Positions 1-5,850 of a stretch of 11,483 nt of DNA are shown here, one piece after another. Numbering within the stretch: position 1 is the stretch's first letter; the number at the start of each line of letters is the position of its first letter. The notes beneath the pieces are model-generated. The model was not told the origin of the DNA. It ran no database searches and saw only the letters and a program-made list of their open reading frames with translations. Both the position numbers and the translations under genes were made by a program. Source of the DNA: an uncultured Peptococcaceae bacterium (lineage in GTDB: Bacteria > Bacillota > Dehalobacteriia > UBA7702); the NCBI GenBank assembly GCA_937919295.1, contig CALFRX010000311.1:1-11483 (forward strand). The letters are read 5' to 3'.

Positions 1-631
1 GCATTGCATCGATTAGATTAAAAACCAAGGTGTAGCCGATATCAAGAGTACTGTTCACGTAGTCGATTTTAATACGCGGCTTTCTGCCTTGCCAGTCAAT
101 CTGATGAAAATGATTCTTAAAATAAATTCTCGCCGCAGAACCTTCCAGTCCCAAAAGACCTTCGAGATCGCCGTCATATGTTTTAATCGCGTTACGATAA
201 CCATCTATTTTCTCGATAGCGTCCTTCACCTCCGCCGGTTTCTGTCGCTGAAGATTTAAAGCATAGCGCTGATTCGTGAGTTTATTGAAAATAATATGCC
301 TGGCAAGGTCATTTCCGGTATACTGATATTGCATTCTTCGAAGCAAAACATTTCCTTCCATGCGAAATCCAATCATATCGTGAACGCGAAAAGAGGAGGT
401 CATCAAAACGATGGAAAACCCAAATTGATGGGATTTTTTAATAAGCTGATCCGTAAAGGACAGGCTGCCGATTAAAAAAACGGAAAATAAGCGGTAACAC
501 GTTGATTGAAATCTAATTTTGCCGCCTTTATCTTTGACGATAATATTATCGTTTGAAAAAGCGACTTTTTCACCTTCGTTCAAAAATACAAATATAACCT
601 GCTTATGTTTAAAGTCACTTCGCGTCATCAT
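1..631 (-). CDS. cas1: CRISPR-associated endonuclease Cas1, type V-A (3' end missing)
   Basis: Cas1 is the integrase subunit of the Cas1-Cas2 spacer-acquisition complex. The first 210 codons are present and the rest runs off the left edge; complete Cas1 proteins are about 320-330 residues. I translated it by hand from the minus strand. The N-terminal half reads as the beta-sheet domain, followed by the helical domain with the motif GLEGSAARIYF at residues 161-171, in which E163 is the first metal-binding catalytic residue. The remaining metal ligands would lie outside the window. The start is the ATG at 631 (the next codon is also ATG). It is preceded by AGGAG eight bases upstream, and it overlaps the cas4 stop by 17 bases, which suggests translational coupling. 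cas2 and the array would be expected further left. Confidence 0.93.
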   Translation of the reverse strand, partial: MMTRSDFKHKQVIFVFLNEGEKVAFSNDNIIVKDKGGKIRFQSTCYRLFSVFLIGSLSFTDQLIKKSHQFGFSIVLMTSSFRVHDMIGFRMEGNVLLRRMQYQYTGNDLARHIIFNKLTNQRYALNLQRQKPAEVKDAIEKIDGYRNAIKTYDGDLEGLLGLEGSAARIYFKNHFHQIDWQGRKPRIKIDYVNSTLDIGYTLVFNLIDAM

Positions 632-1187
632 CACAAAGACTCCTGTCGCATATGGAAGCATAGATACAGCGCAAACACTTTTCCTGATTTTGTTGAACAA
701 AATCATCAAACGAAAAAGAACGGATCGACGCCAATGTTTTCTCGAATTTCACCAACATTGCCGCATTTTCCGAAGGCAGATTGACCTCATATACTTTATT
801 ATCGTCAAAGCTGTAAAAACGTATTGAGTGAACGGAAAAGCCCATCTCAATCAATGAAAAATACTGGCCATAAAGCTGAAATACATAGCCGTCATAAATT
901 ACGCTGATTTTCTTCTTGCGCTCCGTCAAAACTCCTTTGTCGTTGTCAAAGGAATCTATTTTGCCATAGAGCCCGTATTTTTCGCAGAATATGGGAAAAC
1001 CCTGAAGAACGCTTTTTTTATTGCTGTAACGCTGATGGTCGATGGCCGCATGGGCGCTGGTGCCATTGATCTGATCCCTACATTGCGCCAACATGCGGTC
1101 GGTATCGCCATACAGTTGATGAAAGTAGATTGATATTGGGCAAAACACAAAATCATTCAGATAAGAGATCGGTATCGGATATTCCAT
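615..1187 (-). CDS. cas4: CRISPR-associated exonuclease Cas4, type V-A
   Basis: Cas4 is a RecB-family, iron-sulfur nuclease that trims prespacers and helps choose those next to a PAM, working with Cas1-Cas2. The protein is 190 residues from the ATG at 1187. The four cysteines expected to hold a 4Fe-4S cluster are C16 (in FVFCP) and C171, C174 and C180. RecB-type nuclease motifs are visible: H46, D78 in GKIDSF, E89-R90-K91 in LTERKKK, and Q108-Y109. The start at 1187 is preferred because it begins with MEYPIPISYLNDF, which I recognise as the usual type V Cas4 N-terminus, and lies five bases after the cas12a stop. An in-frame ATG at 1229 would add 14 residues inside cas12a. The ribosome binding site is weak, so translation probably depends on ribosomes finishing cas12a. 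Confidence 0.93.
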   Translation of the reverse strand: MEYPIPISYLNDFVFCPISIYFHQLYGDTDRMLAQCRDQINGTSAHAAIDHQRYSNKKSVLQGFPIFCEKYGLYGKIDSFDNDKGVLTERKKKISVIYDGYVFQLYGQYFSLIEMGFSVHSIRFYSFDDNKVYEVNLPSENAAMLVKFEKTLASIRSFSFDDFVQQNQEKCLRCIYASICDRSLCDDDAK

Positions 1188-1192
1188 TCGTT

Positions 1193-4100
1193 TTACCGAA
1201 ACGGTCTTTCCTGCACAAAGCGGAACCAATCTTTGTTTTCGATTTTCAGTTTGCTTTCCTCGTTCATTGTCTGCAAAAGATAGAGCCCCTTTAAAGCGAT
1301 GTGATATGCGCCATTGGCATCACCGTCATAGGGGAGACCTTTTATTTGCCTTTCACTGTTATAAAACGTTCCATTTTCATCGGGAATCGGAGAAATGATA
1401 AAGTCTTCTCCCGTATCGCTCCTACTGTTGCGCACTTGCAGCGTGTTTTTTACCGCATGAAACAAATCATTGACGATTTTATCCTTGAGATCATTGACCA
1501 AATTTTCTCTGTTTTGATAAGAAATGCCGTGTTTATCCAAGGCCGTTTTTAACGCCGCGGTAGGCTCCACGGTTTCGTAATATCCCTGTTTACCGTTTTT
1601 TGCGGTGTGATAAACAATGCGTTTGCCAATAGAATAAGCTGTCCATTCCTTTTGATATGCAGAACGGATATTTTTAAAACAATCGTAATTAAAGCGGAAG
1701 GCAAAGGCGTCTTTTTCCGCGTCATAGCGAATGAAATCAAAGGACGAAAGAAACTCACGCCGTTTTTCCACCGTGGGATAGTCACGATAGCGGAAGAGAT
1801 CCGCGAACCCGGTAACCGGATCGATTCTTGAGGTATAAGCCGCAGGAACGTAAAACAGGAAACCAGATTGACGGCCAAGTTTTTGAAAACTTTCCAAAAC
1901 TGAAGTCAGTTGCAGCGCATGATAGATACTGCCGGGAGCACCTGGCACAGCATCTTTAAAAACAAGGTAGTTCAATTTGTCGATCAGCATCTTTTCAAAT
2001 TTCTGATAAACCTGTTTTTCCACTTTAAAACGACCGCGTTTAAATCCGTAATTTAAATTTTCCAAAACGACAATGGCATTATTTTTTACCATCAGTTTCG
2101 CGATTTCATGAATGACCTGGGAAAGATAACCGGTTTTCATCTCTTTGATTTTGCCGATTTCCTGCCAGTTTTTTCTGGCGTTATCTCTTTCTTTCTCCAT
2201 TTGATCAAGTTTTTGATGATAATTGGTATAGCCTTTCTCTTCATCACCCACAAGATTCAGAGTTTTTTGAAGCAGGATTTCTCCTTTTTGGTTGATCAAA
2301 GTCAAATAGAGCAGATGACGCTCGCCGCGGTCAATCCCAATAATATTCACATCGGGATTATCTTTCAAATACGCGATAACTTGATTGTTTATGCTCCGCA
2401 AACCGCCTGCCTTAAAGTTAAGCGTCAACGGCACATGGAAGAAGAATTTATCTTCCGTATATCGTCTGTCCTTTATAATATCATGGGTAACTGGGCTAAC
2501 ATGAACTTTTTTTTCATCGATATAAGTTTTGGCCAAAGAATATATTTTTTCGTCTTTTATCTCCCCGCTTTTCCCATTAACCAGCAGCGATATGGCGCAA
2601 TAAAGATCATTGGGAATGGTATTTCTCAAGCTATCCCGTTTATTAACTTTTAACGAGCCTTTTTCATGGATAATAGGATCTTTTACGCTTTTTTTACGGT
2701 AGAACAACTCCGCTTCTCCGTTGAGCTTATACACCACATCTTTTAGGTTTTCCTCATCAAACAGGGCTTTCCAGTAAAGTGTATGTAGGTTCGGTTTACC
2801 CGTAGCCTTTGGCGAGAAATCCTTATTGTATATCTGGAAAAGATACAGCTGATTATCCCTTACCATCTGCTCAATTTTTTTAGTGGATATATTGACAAAG
2901 GTTATTTTATAACCTTGCTCGGAAATTTCACGATAAAAACCGCTGATATCATCGTACGATTCCGTCGGCGAAAAATGAAAATCAAAAGAATCCCAGCCGG
3001 GATAAAGCGGAATTGTTTTTTTGAAATAGTCAATCAACTCATGGCAAAAAGAAAGTTGAAAAGTATCACCCTTTTTATGCTTTTCCTGCTTATAACCATC
3101 AAGAATATACTGGGGAGGTGCAAAGGTTTCCAATCCCTTTTTTGAGAAAAAAACTTTCGGGAGCATTTTATTCGGACCCGGCAGCAGCTTATAGACCATC
3201 TTTTGGTAACCCTCAGAGATATTTATGTCTCCAGCCAGGTCGTCTTCAGTCGGCTTATTTTTCGCATTCATAATGCCCAGATAGTATAAATTGTCTTTCA
3301 GCAACAAAATGGCTGTATTCGCCTGTTCTTTATTCTTATCCCAGCCATCGGCCAAAGTAGGATTCTTGAAATTGAGCTTATATTTTTCTTCGCTGTAGGG
3401 TTTTTGCGTAATATAATTACGCACTTTATTGTAAAGAGGAATTACAAGTGAGATCGTATCATAAATCTCGTCAAAGGATGCGTAAAAGTCCGTATCACGC
3501 ACTTCTGATTCATCAACTTGAAAGACTTTCAAAAAGTGCATCAGATCCTGAATGGCATCGAGAAGTTCCTTAACACTGGCGACTGCCTCGTTATCCATTC
3601 TTAAAGACATACCTTCCCCATCATAATGATCATATTTTTGATGGGCTTCATCGATCTTTTTTAGATAATATGCGGTTTGTGAAGCATAAGCGGAGACATC
3701 AATATTATTCTTTTCCAGCAAACCTTTTTTTCTTCCAAAATCAATACACTCATCTAATTGAGCCACCGAAAACGCAGCAGAATTCAACCATTTTTCAATT
3801 GCTTTTTTATTTTTAATCTTAGCCGATGAACCAATTTCCGCTTCTTTGTATACAAACATCAGCCGGTTCAATGTATCCCATTGGCCAAATAAACACTTTG
3901 ATAGTGTAGTCAACTCTTTTCCATTAATATATATTTTATCGCTCTGATACGCAGAAAAGGTTCGAAACAGATTTTCTGTTTCATCCAACCAATTTCTTTC
4001 AGCCCCCTTCAATAGTAACCAATAATTGTGAATGCCTTCCCTCACAGCTTCATCATCCGCAAAGGCTTCCGGAATAAAAGAGGCTGTAACTCGATCGCTT

Positions 4101-4951
4101 AATATTTGCTTATATAAGGCATTCATACGATAAGAGTGTGAATCGTTTTTATGCTGCTGTTTGTATAAGTTGGCAAATTCGTTAAGACCGCGCTTCTTTT
4201 CTCGGCCTTTTTCCGAAATCCCGCCAATCACAGTGTTATAAAAGCTGATACCTGTTTGCGTCAAAAGACAATTAAAAAACACCATAGAGAAGACTTCAGA
4301 TAAAGGAGTATCCTTCAAAAACAGTTGTAATTCTGTTTCAGTCTGTTTGATTATTTCCGGGGCATACTTTTGCATCCGTTGAAACGCAGTGATATTATCA
4401 AGAAACTTAGGGAAATTCTGATGCACCACACGGTATGACACCGCCGTACTGATATCATCACTGGAATAAACGTTTTTTCTATTTTCATGAAACGCCGTAA
4501 AATACGTAGAAAACTTATTAAAGCTTTTAATCACTGCAAACTCATCGTCATCAAGAGCAACCGGAAGCACCTCGGAAAACAGCTTTTCGTTAAAAAGTTT
4601 GGGAAACCGCTCATCCGCTTTAAACAACAATACAAGCTCTTTTCTCTTCTTTTTAAAAGTCTCTTTCAGTGCTTTGTCCGTTTTATCATTTTTCTCCGTA
4701 TGATATGCTAAAATTGCATCTGCCAACGTCTGCCACTCTATTTCAGCTTTACCGAGACATTGCTCGATAAACTTACGGTGAAAATCATCAATAGTTTTCT
4801 TGGCTTCTAAATAATCTATACTCCTTTGGGCATCTTCCGAAATAATCCCGTCATCATGGATATGGGCTAATGTATCACCGATGGGAATCAGTTCAAAGCG
4901 TTCTGTTTTGGAAACAGAATACAAATTTTCAAAGTGGCTTAAATCATTCAT
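1193..4951 (-). CDS. cas12a: CRISPR-associated RNA-guided endonuclease Cas12a (Cpf1)
   Basis: Single-protein effector of type V-A: it processes its own pre-crRNA and cuts DNA next to a T-rich PAM using one RuvC site. The protein is 1252 residues, within the usual 1200-1310. The RuvC acidic residues are intact: D874 (IGIDRGER), E964 (VVLENLNYGF) and D1211 (DANGAYHIAL). The Nuc-domain arginine is R1174 (QVRNS). The crRNA-processing residues align with AsCas12a H800/K809/K860 as H762/K771/K827. PAM-region lysines K541 (GWDKNKE) and K599 (MLPK) are present; D535 lies where AsCas12a has S542. W929 corresponds to the bridge-helix tryptophan. From memory, the C-terminal half resembles AsCas12a most. 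The ATG at 4951 is chosen over one at 4990 because AAAGGAGGT lies seven bases upstream of it. First gene of the operon, with cas4 five bases downstream. Confidence 0.98.
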   Translation of the reverse strand: MNDLSHFENLYSVSKTERFELIPIGDTLAHIHDDGIISEDAQRSIDYLEAKKTIDDFHRKFIEQCLGKAEIEWQTLADAILAYHTEKNDKTDKALKETFKKKRKELVLLFKADERFPKLFNEKLFSEVLPVALDDDEFAVIKSFNKFSTYFTAFHENRKNVYSSDDISTAVSYRVVHQNFPKFLDNITAFQRMQKYAPEIIKQTETELQLFLKDTPLSEVFSMVFFNCLLTQTGISFYNTVIGGISEKGREKKRGLNEFANLYKQQHKNDSHSYRMNALYKQILSDRVTASFIPEAFADDEAVREGIHNYWLLLKGAERNWLDETENLFRTFSAYQSDKIYINGKELTTLSKCLFGQWDTLNRLMFVYKEAEIGSSAKIKNKKAIEKWLNSAAFSVAQLDECIDFGRKKGLLEKNNIDVSAYASQTAYYLKKIDEAHQKYDHYDGEGMSLRMDNEAVASVKELLDAIQDLMHFLKVFQVDESEVRDTDFYASFDEIYDTISLVIPLYNKVRNYITQKPYSEEKYKLNFKNPTLADGWDKNKEQANTAILLLKDNLYYLGIMNAKNKPTEDDLAGDINISEGYQKMVYKLLPGPNKMLPKVFFSKKGLETFAPPQYILDGYKQEKHKKGDTFQLSFCHELIDYFKKTIPLYPGWDSFDFHFSPTESYDDISGFYREISEQGYKITFVNISTKKIEQMVRDNQLYLFQIYNKDFSPKATGKPNLHTLYWKALFDEENLKDVVYKLNGEAELFYRKKSVKDPIIHEKGSLKVNKRDSLRNTIPNDLYCAISLLVNGKSGEIKDEKIYSLAKTYIDEKKVHVSPVTHDIIKDRRYTEDKFFFHVPLTLNFKAGGLRSINNQVIAYLKDNPDVNIIGIDRGERHLLYLTLINQKGEILLQKTLNLVGDEEKGYTNYHQKLDQMEKERDNARKNWQEIGKIKEMKTGYLSQVIHEIAKLMVKNNAIVVLENLNYGFKRGRFKVEKQVYQKFEKMLIDKLNYLVFKDAVPGAPGSIYHALQLTSVLESFQKLGRQSGFLFYVPAAYTSRIDPVTGFADLFRYRDYPTVEKRREFLSSFDFIRYDAEKDAFAFRFNYDCFKNIRSAYQKEWTAYSIGKRIVYHTAKNGKQGYYETVEPTAALKTALDKHGISYQNRENLVNDLKDKIVNDLFHAVKNTLQVRNSRSDTGEDFIISPIPDENGTFYNSERQIKGLPYDGDANGAYHIALKGLYLLQTMNEESKLKIENKDWFRFVQERPFR

Positions 4952-5000
4952 CGTTTTACCTCCTTTGATATCTTGAACAAATGATAACATAATTCGTCTG

Positions 5001-5026
5001 ATTTATAAATATTATTTATAAATATT
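5001..5026. repeat. Two tandem copies of a 13-bp AT-rich repeat
   Basis: The 13-mer ATTTATAAATATT occurs twice back to back at 5001-5013 and 5014-5026, in the untranslated region just upstream of cas12a. It is purely A+T. It could be a simple slippage product, a DNA-bending or AT-rich UP-like segment, or part of an alternative promoter. Confidence 0.8.
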
Positions 5027-5040
5027 GTTTCCCAAATAGC

Positions 5041-5046
5041 ATTATA
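5041..5046 (-). promoter_or_regulatory. Candidate -10 element for the cas operon
   Basis: A perfect TATAAT on the minus strand lies about 90 bases upstream of the cas12a start. No good -35 hexamer sits at 16-18 bases; instead the expected -35 position falls inside the inverted repeat at 5058-5073. The promoter may therefore need an activator or be controlled by a regulator bound there. The surrounding AT-rich DNA offers weaker alternatives, so this is tentative. Read-through from the small gene at 5166-5471 is also possible. Confidence 0.35.
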
Positions 5047-5057
5047 AACGACAGCAT

Positions 5058-5073
5058 GTGACAATTTTGTCAC
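5058..5073. repeat. Inverted repeat (possible operator) upstream of cas12a
   Basis: The arms GTGACAA and TTGTCAC, seven bases each and fully complementary, are separated by two bases. The site lies just upstream of the TATAAT assigned to the cas operon and would cover its -35 region. I compared it mentally with CRP/FNR-type (TGTGA-N6-TCACA) and GlnR/TnrA-type sites and the spacing does not fit, so no regulator is named. Confidence 0.55.
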
Positions 5074-5123
5074 GATTAACGCCATTTCACCGTCAAAGGC
5101 AACTTTTTGGTTATCGTCGCTGT

Positions 5124-5153
5124 CGCGCAGTCTATGAACTGCGCGGTTTTTTT
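5124..5153 (+). terminator. Strong intrinsic terminator on the plus strand with no visible gene
   Basis: An eight-base perfect stem CGCGCAGT/ACTGCGCG (5124-5131 and 5138-5145) with a six-base loop is followed by G and seven T residues. This is a textbook Rho-independent terminator for plus-strand transcription. On the minus strand the hairpin lacks a downstream T run, so it does not serve the neighbouring minus-strand gene. No plus-strand coding region precedes it. Confidence 0.8.
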
Positions 5154-5165
5154 ATTTCTGAACTT

Positions 5166-5471
5166 TTATTCCACTTCAATATACTGGTATGAGATGCCGT
5201 GTTCCCTGCAATATTCCATCAGGCGCTCACAGCCGTTAGGATCGTCAAACCCTCCGGCCAGCGCCTGTAAAAGGGTGGCGTAACGCCTGTTTTTCAACAA
5301 GACCGACAGTTTTTTGGTATTTTCTCTGTCAATCAAATAACAATACTCTTTTTCCCATTCCCCGCCATCCTCGTCGCCTAAAATCAGCAAACGGCCATGT
5401 TCATCGATCTGGGCGGCGACGACAATGGTTGCGTTGGCACTGTTTTCCTGATAGAGCAATACCTCGTCCAT
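5166..5471 (-). CDS. Small hypothetical protein, 101 aa
   Basis: I do not recognise a named family. The protein has 101 residues, is acidic, and has no signal peptide or membrane segment, so it should be cytoplasmic. The N-terminal half alternates hydrophobic residues in a beta-like pattern (VLLYQ, ATIVVAAQI, GRLLILG), followed by an acidic turn (GDEDGGEWEKEY) and a helical C-terminal half ending in CREHGISYQYIEVE. The ATG at 5471 is chosen because AAAGGAGGG precedes it at good spacing; an upstream in-frame ATG at 5528 has no such site. A weak TATGAT lies at 5505-5510 on the minus strand, without a clear -35. It is co-directional with cas12a, 214 bases upstream of it, with no minus-strand terminator between, so co-transcription is possible. 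A role with CRISPR is not shown. Confidence 0.75.
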   Translation of the reverse strand: MDEVLLYQENSANATIVVAAQIDEHGRLLILGDEDGGEWEKEYCYLIDRENTKKLSVLLKNRRYATLLQALAGGFDDPNGCERLMEYCREHGISYQYIEVE

Positions 5472-5579
5472 GGTTTTCCCTCCTTTTACGCTTTTTCTGT
5501 GTCTATCATAACCGATTTCATGCACCATTTTTGTCCCATCAGACCATCCTTTTCCCTTTTACCCCTGCCGTGATATTTT

Positions 5580-5596
5580 TGTTAAGAAAATTTTAA
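5580..5596 (+). promoter_or_regulatory. Possible WalR-type box upstream of the amidase promoter
   Basis: TGTTAA-GAAAA-TTTTAA fits the WalR (YycF) direct-repeat pattern TGTWAH-N5-TGTWAH with one mismatch in the second half. The WalRK system is known to control cell-wall hydrolases in Bacillota, and this site lies just upstream of the candidate promoter of a cell-wall amidase. The local DNA is AT-rich, so a chance match is quite possible. Confidence 0.3.
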
Positions 5597-5608
5597 GAAA
5601 ACCGTCAC

Positions 5609-5637
5609 TTGTCATTTTTTACAATTTGTGTTTTAAT
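5609..5637 (+). promoter_or_regulatory. Candidate sigma-A promoter of the amidase gene
   Basis: TTGTCA at 5609-5614 and TTTAAT at 5632-5637 are separated by 17 bases; TAATAT at 5634-5639 is an alternative -10. Transcription would begin near 5645, leaving a 5' untranslated leader of about 205 bases before the amidase start. Confidence 0.5.
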
Positions 5638-5668
5638 ATAAATAATCGGAGATATATTCTTTGTCACC

Positions 5669-5814
5669 GTTCCTGCCGAGCGTTTTCATAGCGTATGCGC
5701 CTTAGCCATGAACAGCAAGAGTCACCGTTGGCAACGATTTTATCAAGGCCTGATAAAAACGACCCGGTTTCAAAAGATTGCTGTTTGGCTTCAATCCACC
5801 GCGCCCGGCAGAAC
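5669..5814 (+). promoter_or_regulatory. Structured leader RNA of unrecognised class upstream of the amidase
   Basis: Hand folding gives a nested structure. An outer stem pairs 5669-5682 with 5802-5814 (twelve pairs, one bulge, one mismatch). A small hairpin lies at 5691-5700. A second long stem pairs 5704-5718 with 5778-5790 (thirteen pairs, two-base bulge). An inner hairpin pairs 5738-5745 with 5751-5758, extended by two pairs past an A-A mismatch. The element sits between the candidate promoter and the ribosome binding site, as a riboswitch or other cis-regulatory RNA would. I compared it with c-di-GMP, c-di-AMP, cobalamin, TPP, SAM, ZTP and T-box consensus motifs and saw no match. The function is unknown; it could also be a degraded inverted-repeat element. 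Confidence 0.4.
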
Positions 5815-5850
5815 ATAAAATAACTCACCAAAAGGAGTTTATTATTTATC

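Noticed and set aside
4952..4990. Thirteen-residue N-terminal extension of Cas12a from an ATG at 4990
   Set aside because: The excellent AAAGGAGGT site lies just before the ATG at 4951 and would be inside the coding region if translation began at 4990; the usual Cas12a N-terminus also starts at 4951.
5124..5153. Hairpin as terminator of the small minus-strand gene
   Set aside because: On the minus strand the T-run becomes an A-run before the stem, and no T-rich tract follows it.
5645..5850. Known riboswitch class or 6S RNA in the amidase leader
   Set aside because: The rod-like fold recalls 6S RNA and the position recalls c-di-AMP riboswitches of wall hydrolases, but I found none of the conserved sequence blocks of either, and no terminator follows.
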